A stretch of 64,000 nucleotides of DNA. Origin: Zobellia uliginosa (GTDB lineage: Bacteria; Bacteroidota; Bacteroidia; Flavobacteriales; Flavobacteriaceae). How positions within the stretch are numbered: position 1 is the first letter of the stretch; every line of letters begins with the position of its first letter. Location: contig NZ_JAHKPY010000003.1 in the NCBI RefSeq assembly GCF_018860745.1, forward strand, positions 1,004,062-1,068,061. The letters are read 5' to 3'. The notes beneath the pieces are model-generated. The model worked only from the letters and a program-made list of their open reading frames with translations. It searched no databases and had not been told where the DNA came from. Positions 44,825 to 53,056 of this stretch are shown here, in pieces. Both the position numbers and the translations under genes were made by a program.

Positions 44825-46045
44825 CTATGCTATTTTTACGGCTATTCTATGACAAGCATTGTTTAGATACCCCTTAGGATTCCACCCTGGCAATAACATG
44901 GGCTGACTTACACCATTTGCATCCGTAGCCTTTGCCCAAACCTCATAGTACCCTTCTTTCGGAAAATCTATAGCTGCAGAAAAATGCTGCCATGCTAAGC
45001 GGTTGGCAGGCTTATCTAGTTTGCAAACCTTCCATGTAGCACCAAAATCAATTGAGTATTCCATTTTAACAACTTCCAACTCCCCTGCCCAGGCATGCCC
45101 TCTAATATTTAGCTTTTTGCCTTTAGAAATTATAGCGCCGGACTTGGGGTAAGTAATTAGTGATTTTACAGGCATAGATTCAATAATACACATATCCTCA
45201 TCCGCGACTTTTGCGCCGGGCGCTACTGGTTTACAAGGCACTCGATATGCAGTACCGGTCATTTTAGTACCGTCATGAACTATGTTTCTAATACTAATGC
45301 GCTGGAGCCATTTCCCGGAAACGGATGCGGGCCAACCACCTGCAATCACACGAAGTGGATAACCATGTGCCAAAGGAATATCTTCTCCGTTCATCTTAAA
45401 CGCCAATAATGTTTCGTCTTGCATCGCTTTCGCCATTGGGGCCCCTCTAGATATAGGTTCTTTAGAAGGATCGCGACTCAAATGTAAATCTGCAGCATGA
45501 TAGCCAAAATACACCGCATCATCTTTTATCCCAACATCCTCCAATACATCGCGTAGCCTAACTCCGGTCCAACTAGCACAATATACTGCTCCAATGGTCC
45601 ACTGGTTTCCTTTTGCAGGCGGGTCAAACTCACTACGTCCATTACCACCACATTCCAAAGTTAATTGGTAAGTATAATGTTTAAACTTTGATTTAAGTTC
45701 CTCTAAGGTATAGGTTTTCTTTTGTTGTACGGATTCCCCGTCAAAATCAAGAGTCCAATTTTTTACGTCGATATCTTCAGGAATTAGTCCATTATTACGG
45801 ACAAAAACGAACTTATTGGGCGTAATCTTATCATCCAACAAATGTGCCTGAGCTTCCATATTCCAAGGTTTGTCATTAAGCACAACCATTTCCTTGTCTT
45901 TATTAAATAATTTAAAAGGGTCTGGATCTTGTAATGCTAAGGGAATATAATTCTCCACCATTTTTGAGCCATATACAATGTCAGCTCCAATAATGCTGGC
46001 TAAAGATACAAGCGCAGCTTTACCTATAAACTTTCTTCTCTGCAT
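44825..46045 (-). CDS. sorA: Molybdenum-containing sulfite dehydrogenase, SorA-like
   Basis: A 406-residue sulfite oxidase-family molybdoenzyme. The twin-arginine signal MQRRKFIGKAA leads it out through the Tat system with the cofactor bound. The molybdenum cysteine is in LTLECGGNGRSEF (about residue 131), and the substrate pocket has GVRLRDVLEDVGIK and GYPLRVIAGGWPASVSGKWL. The C-terminal Mo-co oxidoreductase dimerisation domain begins near 290. The immediately adjacent cytochrome gene makes this a SorAB-type periplasmic sulfite dehydrogenase, though other substrates of the family cannot be excluded. A -7-like TAACTTTG lies on the minus strand at 46076-46069. Confidence 0.9.
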   Translation of the reverse strand: MQRRKFIGKAALVSLASIIGADIVYGSKMVENYIPLALQDPDPFKLFNKDKEMVVLNDKPWNMEAQAHLLDDKITPNKFVFVRNNGLIPEDIDVKNWTLDFDGESVQQKKTYTLEELKSKFKHYTYQLTLECGGNGRSEFDPPAKGNQWTIGAVYCASWTGVRLRDVLEDVGIKDDAVYFGYHAADLHLSRDPSKEPISRGAPMAKAMQDETLLAFKMNGEDIPLAHGYPLRVIAGGWPASVSGKWLQRISIRNIVHDGTKMTGTAYRVPCKPVAPGAKVADEDMCIIESMPVKSLITYPKSGAIISKGKKLNIRGHAWAGELEVVKMEYSIDFGATWKVCKLDKPANRLAWQHFSAAIDFPKEGYYEVWAKATDANGVSQPMLLPGWNPKGYLNNACHRIAVKIA

Positions 46046-46337
46046 AAAATTTAGGTCTGGGTTACACTCAAAGTTATAGTTATTTAGTGTTCCCTTCTAT
46101 GCTATTTTATGAATTTAATTTTTTTTTAAGGTTTTGGTTGTGATACTCTTAGAAAAGGTTAAACAAAATAATAAAGATTGTGGTTAGCCTTTTAAATAAA
46201 GGAGGTTTGGAGACTTATACTACAAAAAAATATAATTAGTTGTAAATGAGATTTGTAGTTGAAAACCTATTAAATCTATAGATTTTTGGAAAATGGTATG
46301 AACTCTTAATATCCACTAATTTAACCTTGATAAAAAA

Positions 46338-46643
46338 TTAAGTGTTAAATTCTATAGATTCTGCGTTCTTGGTTTTCTTAAAGACATAAGTATACAACCA
46401 CATTATCGTGAACGTTGGTATAACATCTAAACCAGGAATGATTTCTTCTAAAAATGTTACTACACCTGCACCTTGGCCTATTTTACCTTTGTACATACGA
46501 GTCATTAACCAACCAGCTAAAGGTGCCCACACGATATCTGAAAACTCACCAATGAACGGTATTGCAAATGATAGCATACCAATACCATCAAAGAGCAATC
46601 CTAAAAGGAGCTTTTTGTATTTTTCATCTTTCTCTTTTGACAT
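46338..46643 (-). CDS. Small conserved-looking membrane protein
   Basis: A 101-residue protein with about three hydrophobic stretches (GLLFDGIGMLSFAIPFIGEFSDIVWAPLAG in pieces, and IIPGLDVIPTFTIMWLYTYVF) flanked by charged ends. The Pro/Gly/Asp pattern 'FIGEFSDIVWAP' and 'IIPGLDVIPTFT' looks like an inverted re-entrant pair and is unlike random sequence. I recognise no family function. It is alone between sorA and folE, with a 292-bp AT-rich gap upstream of sorA to its right end. Confidence 0.7.
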   Translation of the reverse strand: MSKEKDEKYKKLLLGLLFDGIGMLSFAIPFIGEFSDIVWAPLAGWLMTRMYKGKIGQGAGVVTFLEEIIPGLDVIPTFTIMWLYTYVFKKTKNAESIEFNT

Positions 46644-46740
46644 TATATAAAGTATTAATTCTTACTATTTAACGCAATAAGAATGCCAAAATTAAATCTT
46701 AAAAATTGTTGATAACAAGAATATCCTGTTTAAGAGGTCA

Positions 46741-47340
46741 TTAAGACAAATCCGAACTGATAAGCTTCAAAAATTCATTGCGTGTTTCAATCTTCTCAAA
46801 CTGCCCCCTAAATCCAGATGTTGTAGTTACGGAATTTTGCTTTTGAACACCACGCATCATCATACACATGTGCGAAGCTTCAATAACCACGGCAACACCT
46901 TTAGGTTTTAATGTACTATTAATACATTCCAAAATATCATGCGTAAGACGCTCTTGTACTTGAAGACGGCGCGCAAAAACATCCACTACGCGTGGTATTT
47001 TACTTAGCCCTACAATATGACCGTTTGGAATATAAGCTACATGTGCTTTTCCAAAGAAAGGCAGCATATGGTGCTCACAAAGAGAATATAATTCAATATC
47101 CTTTATAATGACCATATCATCATAATCCTCTTTAAACATGGCCCCTTGAAGTATTTCTACCGCATCCTGTTGATAGCCTTGTGTAAGAAAAAGCATTGCT
47201 TTTGCTGCTCTTTCCGGTGTTTTTACCAATCCTTCTCTAGTGACATCTTCACCTATTCCATCTATAATTTTTGAAAATCGGTCTTTTACTTCGGTCGTGA
47301 TTTCCAAATTGTATTCTTCTAAATTTCTGTAGGGTGCCAT
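46741..47340 (-). CDS. folE: GTP cyclohydrolase I
   Basis: FolE, 199 residues, which opens GTP to dihydroneopterin triphosphate, the first step to folate (and to tetrahydrobiopterin). The zinc ligands are Cys and His in [20 protein letters not shown] and Cys in [12 protein letters not shown], with the product-binding [20 protein letters not shown] between them. Length and motif order are those of type IA enzymes. It is encoded alone, and no other folate gene is in the window. Confidence 0.96.
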   Translation of the reverse strand: MAPYRNLEEYNLEITTEVKDRFSKIIDGIGEDVTREGLVKTPERAAKAMLFLTQGYQQDAVEILQGAMFKEDYDDMVIIKDIELYSLCEHHMLPFFGKAHVAYIPNGHIVGLSKIPRVVDVFARRLQVQERLTHDILECINSTLKPKGVAVVIEASHMCMMMRGVQKQNSVTTTSGFRGQFEKIETRNEFLKLISSDLS

Positions 47341-47550
47341 AAAGCTGCTTTATCTTGTTTATTGTATGGGTAAAAATAGTAAACAAAAGTTCATATTTCT
47401 GCACAAAGTCGCCAATTTAATATTTTTTGTATCAAAAAAGGCATTTTAACCAATCCCTTAGTACACATCAAATTTCATTACTTTTACCAGCATAAGATGT
47501 TTTGGATTAGTTTTATCCATGAAATTCAAGCAGATCAAGAAGTATAATAT

Positions 47551-48243
47551 ATGATAAAAGCCAATAATATTAAAAAGTTTTACGGGGATTTAGCGGTACT
47601 TAAAGGAGTTGATCTTCATATAGAAAAGGGTGAAGTAATTTCTATAGTAGGTGCTTCCGGAGCTGGTAAAACTACATTATTACAGATTTTAGGCACTCTA
47701 GATGTTCAGTCCAATCCATCGGATAGTAAACTGTTGATAAATGGAACTGAGGTAACTGCACTGTCCGATAAAAATTTGGCGAAATTCCGAAATGAACATA
47801 TTGGTTTCATTTTTCAATTTCATCAGCTGCTTCCAGAATTTACAGCACTTGAAAACGTTTGTATTCCTGCATTTATAAAAAACACCTCTAAAGCTCAAGC
47901 TGAGGCCAAAGCCAAGGAGCTATTGAATTTCCTAGGTTTATCCGCGCGATATAACCATAAACCCAATGAACTTTCTGGTGGTGAGCAGCAACGCGTAGCA
48001 GTTGCCCGTGCTTTGATAAATGACCCTTCTATTATTTTTGCCGATGAACCTAGCGGCAACTTGGATTCCGAAAGTGCGGATAACCTGCATAAGCTATTTT
48101 TTGAGCTTCGTGATGAATTTGGACAGACCTTTGTAATCGTAACACATAACGAGCAATTGGCAGATATGGCAGACCGCAAACTAACTATGGTAGATGGGTT
48201 AATCGTTAACAAAGAAGTAGTTCTAGACACTCCTGAACTGTGA
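47551..48243 (+). CDS. ABC transporter ATP-binding protein, LolD-like
   Basis: A 230-residue ABC ATPase: Walker [10 protein letters not shown] near residue 36, Q-loop [16 protein letters not shown], signature [15 protein letters not shown], Walker [13 protein letters not shown] and switch His in VTHNEQLA. The [14 protein letters not shown] region and length match the LolD/MacB group, which extracts lipoproteins or drives other envelope tasks. The membrane partner (LolC/E or FtsX-type) is not adjacent, which is usual in Bacteroidetes. The next gene follows after 22 bp. Confidence 0.88.
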   Translation: MIKANNIKKFYGDLAVLKGVDLHIEKGEVISIVGASGAGKTTLLQILGTLDVQSNPSDSKLLINGTEVTALSDKNLAKFRNEHIGFIFQFHQLLPEFTALENVCIPAFIKNTSKAQAEAKAKELLNFLGLSARYNHKPNELSGGEQQRVAVARALINDPSIIFADEPSGNLDSESADNLHKLFFELRDEFGQTFVIVTHNEQLADMADRKLTMVDGLIVNKEVVLDTPEL

Positions 48244-48265
48244 TATTTTTGAAACGCTTTACCGA

Positions 48266-49030
48266 ATGAACCGTACCGAATTAAAGCAATTTTTAGATGC
48301 CAAGGTATTGGAATATGAACATCCAAAATTCTTGGAGACAGACCCCATTCAGATTCCGCATAAATTTTCACGTAAAGAAGATATTGAAATCAGTGCATTT
48401 TTAACCGCTACCATTGCTTGGGGCAATCGTAAAAGCATTATCAAAAACGCCAACAAACTAATGGAACTCATGGGGAATTCACCCTATGATTACGTGCTTG
48501 AATATGAAGTTGATAAGACCGATGAACTATCCAATTTTGTACATCGGACCTTCAATGGTGAAGATTTAAACTATTTTATAAAAAGTCTACAGAACATCTA
48601 CGTAAATCACAATGGATTAGAATCGGTTTTTGCTAAGAAGTCCGAAGCCAACTCAATGCAAACGGCAATTTCGGAATTCAAGAAAACATTTTTTGAACTT
48701 CCACATCCTACTCGCACACAGAAGCATGTAAGCGACCCTTTAAAAGGTTCTGCCGCCAAGCGTATTAATATGTTTTTACGTTGGATGGTGCGAACCAACG
48801 CCACCTCCGTAGATTTTGGAATTTGGGACAGTATTTCTCCCAGCCAATTATCTTGCCCTTTAGACGTTCATTCAGGAAACGTTGGAAGAAAACTAAAATT
48901 ACTCACCCGAAAGCAAAACGATGCAAAGGCATTGGCAGAACTAGATAAAAACCTGAGAAAACTAGACCCTTTAGATCCAGTGAAATATGACTTTGCCCTG
49001 TTTGGTTTAGGTGTTTTTGAAAAGTTTTAA
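48266..49030 (+). CDS. TIGR02757 family protein
   Basis: A 254-residue protein of the uncharacterised TIGR02757 family, widespread in Bacteroidetes. Recognisable stretches include FSRKEDIEISAFLTATIAWGNRKSII near residues 34-59, FVHRTFNGEDL and LGVFEKF at the end, with conserved RxNMFLRWMVR (about residues 169-179) and CPLDVHSGN. The helical content and RWM/DVH motifs have led to suggestions of a DNA-glycosylase-like helix-hairpin fold, but that is unproven. It is probably co-transcribed with the upstream ABC gene. Confidence 0.87.
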   Translation: MNRTELKQFLDAKVLEYEHPKFLETDPIQIPHKFSRKEDIEISAFLTATIAWGNRKSIIKNANKLMELMGNSPYDYVLEYEVDKTDELSNFVHRTFNGEDLNYFIKSLQNIYVNHNGLESVFAKKSEANSMQTAISEFKKTFFELPHPTRTQKHVSDPLKGSAAKRINMFLRWMVRTNATSVDFGIWDSISPSQLSCPLDVHSGNVGRKLKLLTRKQNDAKALAELDKNLRKLDPLDPVKYDFALFGLGVFEKF

Positions 49031-49061
49031 AGCATTAAAGGGTAAAAATTAAAATTAAAGG

Positions 49062-49628
49062 CTAGGAGGCTATCAAACCATCTAGGATTGTTCTAAATTT
49101 TTCAGCGTTCCAATCTGTAGACCCCGTTTCTTTAACGATTATATTTCCAGATTTATCAATCAGAAAATTAGTTGGTATACTTTTTTCGTAAAGTGCCTCT
49201 GGAGTTTGCATTCTGGGAATATATACGGGAAGGTTAAATCCCTTTTTATCCAAAAACGCGCGAACAACCTCTGGTTCTTCATTTGTTAAAAGAATAAAAT
49301 TGATTGAACCACCATAATCATCATATAACTTTTGAATACCAGGCATTTCTGCAATACAGGGTGGACACCACGTGGCCCAATAACTTACAAAAGTCACTTT
49401 ATTGTTTCCTATTTTAATTTCCTTTAAAGCACCATTAAGAGTAGATACTTGATATGTAAATGGCGTAATTGAGACTTGATTAGCTTTATCTAAAGTTGAT
49501 GGAGAGAAAAATTGAATTTTCAAACTATTTAACGCAACCTGTATGGGCTTACGTGTCTGTGGAATGATTAGCAATAGTAAAAAAACCAACAGGACACCAT
49601 CACTAATACTAAGCTTTCTTTTTTTCAT
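49062..49628 (-). CDS. TlpA-like membrane-anchored thioredoxin
   Basis: A 188-residue TlpA/ResA-type thiol-disulfide oxidoreductase (ATG 49628; an in-frame ATG six codons upstream is less likely). A single hydrophobic segment (about residues 10-27) anchors it to the inner membrane. The active site is WCPPC near residues 88-92, in FVSYWATWCPPCIAEMPGIQ, and the cis-Pro region is SIPTNFLIDKSGN. It is likely to reduce disulfides in the periplasm, possibly for cytochrome maturation. It converges with the TIGR02757 gene and has no clear partner nearby. Confidence 0.9.
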   Translation of the reverse strand: MKKRKLSISDGVLLVFLLLLIIPQTRKPIQVALNSLKIQFFSPSTLDKANQVSITPFTYQVSTLNGALKEIKIGNNKVTFVSYWATWCPPCIAEMPGIQKLYDDYGGSINFILLTNEEPEVVRAFLDKKGFNLPVYIPRMQTPEALYEKSIPTNFLIDKSGNIIVKETGSTDWNAEKFRTILDGLIAS

Positions 49629-49688
49629 TATTATAAATAAGACCACAAATTGAAATACATCAATAGTACTTTAAGCAGATGAAGCTAT

Positions 49689-50048
49689 CTACTGACTTTT
49701 TTCGCTCATTTGTTTGAACTGCCTATAAATCCACTGTTTTTCTTTTAACGAAAACTCTTTATTTTCAAACCAGTCGTGAGCCGCTATTTTTTCATTCTCA
49801 ACTTGTGCATTGCGTATAGCCTCAATGGAAACCAAGTGCCAATGTACCCCTTTTTGACGGTTAACCGAATAGCCAATACTTTCCGTTATATAAGATATTT
49901 TAGGTCTGTTAATTAGTTTTGTGCCATTTTTTAAGACCGCGAGCGTTTTGGTTAGCTTTACAACCTCAGAAAAAGAATATCGTACAAAATCATTAAAACC
50001 TTCTTGTTTGGTATTGTATAGTTTATCCCCTACTTTAAGTTCTTCCAT
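49689..50048 (-). CDS. Hypothetical protein
   Basis: A 119-residue cytoplasmic protein without a recognisable family. It begins MEELKVGDKLYNTKQEG, an SH3-like barrel style opening, and its C-terminal half is helical and charged (EKIAAHDWFENKEFSLKEKQW). Gene-like composition and start argue for a real coding region. It lies 60 bp from the TlpA gene on the same strand and is followed upstream by a 400-bp gap. Function unknown. Confidence 0.6.
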   Translation of the reverse strand: MEELKVGDKLYNTKQEGFNDFVRYSFSEVVKLTKTLAVLKNGTKLINRPKISYITESIGYSVNRQKGVHWHLVSIEAIRNAQVENEKIAAHDWFENKEFSLKEKQWIYRQFKQMSEKSQ

Positions 50049-50385
50049 ATGCTAAAAAGCATGTAAAATTAAGGGCTTCAGATGGTATACGACTTATGAG
50101 GATATGATAAATTATTAACAATTTAAAATAAAATATATAACATGCTGAAAGTTAGTTACATACTTTCTGTTATCTATACTTTACTTGAACCATTATATAG
50201 AGTACATATGATAGGTGTTTCTGATAAACAAACCGTAATATACAGTTATTTTTCATTTGCTTCTACATGATTACTAAACAACGCACTATGCGAACATCAT
50301 CAGTTATCGCTTAATCTAAATGAGAATACATAAAACCGTTATTTTATAAACTAAAACCTGAATAAGTTTGAACGTTTACACTCAT
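50049..50385. other. AT-rich intergenic stretch without a gene
   Basis: About 340 bases between the hypothetical gene start and the sugar isomerase terminator. No open frame of coding quality, tRNA or strong repeat was seen; a short GAAAGT...ACTTTC dyad occurs near 50147-50168 but is not convincing. It should hold the promoter of the hypothetical gene, which I could not pinpoint. Confidence 0.5.
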
Positions 50386-50389
50386 TTTC

Positions 50390-50426
50390 CTAAAAAAAAT
50401 AAACCATTGTCTTTTGACAATGGTTT
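50390..50426 (-). terminator. Rho-independent terminator after the sugar isomerase-like gene
   Basis: AAACCATTGTC and GACAATGGTTT form an 11-bp stem with a 4-base loop (50401-50426). On the minus strand it is followed by a run of U encoded by the A-tract at 50390-50400, and lies about 22 bp after the stop of the isomerase-like gene. Confidence 0.9.
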
Positions 50427-50448
50427 ATAAAACTAATATATTTCTTAC

Positions 50449-51306
50449 TTATTTAAAACCGAACTTTTTTAGTCCTTTATGACTTACCTTAATAGCTTCT
50501 AGAGGTTCCATTTTAAAAGTTTTATCCTGCTCTACCATATAGTATTTCATACCAGATAATTTCTTTTGGGCATATATTGGGCCAAAATCAATACTACCGG
50601 TACCAACAGGTGCAAACCAACCGTCTTCATTCATATCTTTTACATGCCAAATCTTAAAACGTTTTGGATACTTCTTAAAGTAAGCCACCGGATCAGCACC
50701 TGCTTTTGTCACCCAAAACAAATCCATTTGAAAGTTGACCAACTTAGGGTCGCAATTCTCTAAAAGGTAATCAATGACCACTACTCCATCTTTGTCTTTT
50801 TTAAATTCAAAGTCATGATTGTGATAAAGTAATTTTAACCCTTGCCTCTTACATTTAGCTCCTAATTCATCAAGAATAGTGGCTAAATTCTCTGCGCCTC
50901 CGGTCATCCCCATTACCATGACCTCTTCCTGAAAGGTAAAAAGCCCCATTGGCGGAATCGGAATAACAAAATATTTGAATCCTGCAGATTTTACATCTGC
51001 GATCATCTTATCTGCATTTTCTAAGGTAACTGTTGATTGATGGCTGCTAATAGGCTTTAGTCCTAACTCCTTTAAAGTTTTTTTGAATTCTACCGGTGTC
51101 ATCCCATAAAATTTACCATCATCATAACCTGCCGCTTCTATATATTTGTAACCTGAATCTGCCACAGCCTTTAAGGTAGTTTTAGCATCAGATGCCATAT
51201 TATCCCTTAGGGTATACAAAGCTAAGCCTCCATAACTCTCTTGAGCATTAATAAATAAAGCCGATCCCATTAAAAGACAAACTAGCAGTACTTTGATTTT
51301 TTTCAT
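50449..51306 (-). CDS. Exported sugar phosphate isomerase/epimerase-like protein
   Basis: A 285-residue xylose-isomerase-like TIM barrel (AP endonuclease 2 family) with a signal peptide (about residues 1-21, ending FINAQ). Barrel motifs are KYIEAAGYDDGKFYGM, LLYHNHDFEF (metal His and Glu region), FQMDLFWVTKAG and WHVKDMNEDGW with a HVKD metal site, and VEQDKT near the C-terminus. Members are often called sugar phosphate isomerases, but exported ones act on unphosphorylated keto sugars or inositols. It is encoded alone with its own terminator, and the substrate is not known. Confidence 0.87.
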   Translation of the reverse strand: MKKIKVLLVCLLMGSALFINAQESYGGLALYTLRDNMASDAKTTLKAVADSGYKYIEAAGYDDGKFYGMTPVEFKKTLKELGLKPISSHQSTVTLENADKMIADVKSAGFKYFVIPIPPMGLFTFQEEVMVMGMTGGAENLATILDELGAKCKRQGLKLLYHNHDFEFKKDKDGVVVIDYLLENCDPKLVNFQMDLFWVTKAGADPVAYFKKYPKRFKIWHVKDMNEDGWFAPVGTGSIDFGPIYAQKKLSGMKYYMVEQDKTFKMEPLEAIKVSHKGLKKFGFK

Positions 51307-51475
51307 TTTTATTTAAGTTTAGTGAAGATTGCTAAGATACTATATCTTTATAAAAATAATTTGACCATTGACCTTAAAATGCAGTCTTACCAAATTCCAA
51401 TACTATTAAAACGTGAATCCATATTGTTAAAATGGTCGTGGATAAATGTAATTTTGAGCTCTAAATCGATTCCAA

Positions 51476-51871
51476 ATGCAATGTCCTTGCAATCCTGAAA
51501 ATTTATACGAATCATGTTGCCAAAAGGCACATAACAACATAAACACCGTCAATACTCCGGAAGAGCTAATGCGTTCCCGTTACAGTGCTTTTGTTTTGGC
51601 AAATATGGATTACTTACAAAAAAGCCACCATAGCTCTACCCGACCAAATAAACGCGAAAAGCGAGAAATAGAAGCCTGGACAAAAACTGTAAACTGGTTG
51701 AAACTAGAAGTTCTAAAAACAACTATGGGCAAAATTTCAGATACTGCGGGAACCGTAGAATTCAAAGCTTTTTATATAGAAAACGGAAAAATGGCCGTCA
51801 TTCATGAAAATTCCAATTTTACTAGAGAAAACGGTCATTGGGTATATGTGAATGGCAAACACAAGGCCTAA
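51476..51871 (+). CDS. YchJ/UPF0225 family SEC-C protein
   Basis: A 131-residue YchJ-type protein. The N-terminal CPCNPENLYESCCQ holds the SEC-C zinc-binding motif (CxC...CC) and is followed by an NTF2-like domain with TPEELMRSRYSAFVLANMDYL (residues about 27-47), the invariant LMRSRYSA stretch of the family. Zinc and an SnoaL-like pocket are expected; the role is unknown. A -7-like TAATTTTG is found at 51449-51456. It converges with the RND adaptor gene 26 bp away. Confidence 0.92.
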   Translation: MQCPCNPENLYESCCQKAHNNINTVNTPEELMRSRYSAFVLANMDYLQKSHHSSTRPNKREKREIEAWTKTVNWLKLEVLKTTMGKISDTAGTVEFKAFYIENGKMAVIHENSNFTRENGHWVYVNGKHKA

Positions 51872-51897
51872 AATTCTACCTATTTCTCGGAATACTT

Positions 51898-53046
51898 TTA
51901 CTCACCTCCAATGAGATTAAAAGTTCCTTTGGTCAATATTCTATCTTTCATTGTTAACTCTCCCATTGAGGACAATGATACTTCACCACCGTAAGTATTA
52001 CCTATTTTAACCAAAATCTGATCAAAGTAATAGCCGTCATCGGTTTCTTTATTCAATTTTAAAAGTGAATACGAATTTTCTACATCCACCACTGCAGTTT
52101 CTGCCAACGAATTTACCTCTTCTACTTCCGTCACAATTTCAGCTTCTACAAACATTCCCGTTAAGAAATTAGCATCTTTTTCATTTAATAGATGACCATG
52201 TATTTTAATTGTTCTATCTTCCTCAATAGCCGTTCCTATAAGATGAACTTCCGCATTATATAGATCATTGGAAGATTCTGGAACCTTGAAGTTGATTTTC
52301 TGGTCTTTTCTGATTTTCATGATGTCTTTTTCAAAAACCGATAATTCCAGATGGAGATGTTCATTGTTAATGATTTCCATGATTGATGTAGCTGGTGACA
52401 CATAAGTACCACGTGTTACATTAACCTTGGTTATACTTCCGGATAACGGAGCGAAAATCGTTACTTCGGAACTTAGGCTTCCCCTTTCGACCCGAGAGGG
52501 AGAGATGTTCAAAAGCGTTAATTGCTTTTTAAGACCATTGTGCTTAGCTACAGCCATTTTATAATTACTCTCTGCCTGTAGGAAGCTTTTTTGAGATGTA
52601 ATATTTTCATCCATCATAGTTTTTTGTCGCTCGTACTCGGACCTTAGAAAGCCTAATTTTTCGTTTACCTCCATATAGTCTTGTTGCAACGTTATAAAAT
52701 CTGGATTCTCAATAGTTACAAGTGGCTGTCCCTTCTTTACCTTATCGCCTATCAACAAAGGAACAGTCTTAATATATCCTCCCATAGTTGCATTAACCAC
52801 AGCTCTATTTTCTGGAGGGACATCAATCATTCCCGTAGTTTTTATAACTATAGGAAAGGTTTTGGTAATTATACTACCCAACTCCATTTTATTATGTTCA
52901 AACTGAGCTTTTGATACAAATATTTCAGTATCTACAGTTTCCGTTTTTTGACTTTTAGATTTACTGTTTTCAGAAGCTTTATCGCCACAAGCAAGTGCAA
53001 GAGTTATAAAGCTTAATATTATAATGTTATATATAATGCGTTGCAT
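51898..53046 (-). CDS. cusB: CusB-like RND efflux adaptor (membrane fusion protein)
   Basis: A 382-residue periplasmic adaptor with a lipobox LALAC (lipid Cys about residue 20). The beta-barrel/lipoyl parts have NRAVVNATMGGYIKTVPLLIGDKVKKGQPLVTIENPDF (shown in part) and the matching IFAPLSGSITKVNVTRGTYVSP; a long hairpin of helices lies between them (about residues 115-185). It links the inner-membrane pump to the outer-membrane channel. The start is 10 bp after the CusA-type gene on the same strand, so the three-gene operon is read from 57866 to 51898. Confidence 0.93.
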   Translation of the reverse strand: MQRIIYNIIILSFITLALACGDKASENSKSKSQKTETVDTEIFVSKAQFEHNKMELGSIITKTFPIVIKTTGMIDVPPENRAVVNATMGGYIKTVPLLIGDKVKKGQPLVTIENPDFITLQQDYMEVNEKLGFLRSEYERQKTMMDENITSQKSFLQAESNYKMAVAKHNGLKKQLTLLNISPSRVERGSLSSEVTIFAPLSGSITKVNVTRGTYVSPATSIMEIINNEHLHLELSVFEKDIMKIRKDQKINFKVPESSNDLYNAEVHLIGTAIEEDRTIKIHGHLLNEKDANFLTGMFVEAEIVTEVEEVNSLAETAVVDVENSYSLLKLNKETDDGYYFDQILVKIGNTYGGEVSLSSMGELTMKDRILTKGTFNLIGGE

Positions 53047-53056
53047 AATGCGTGTA

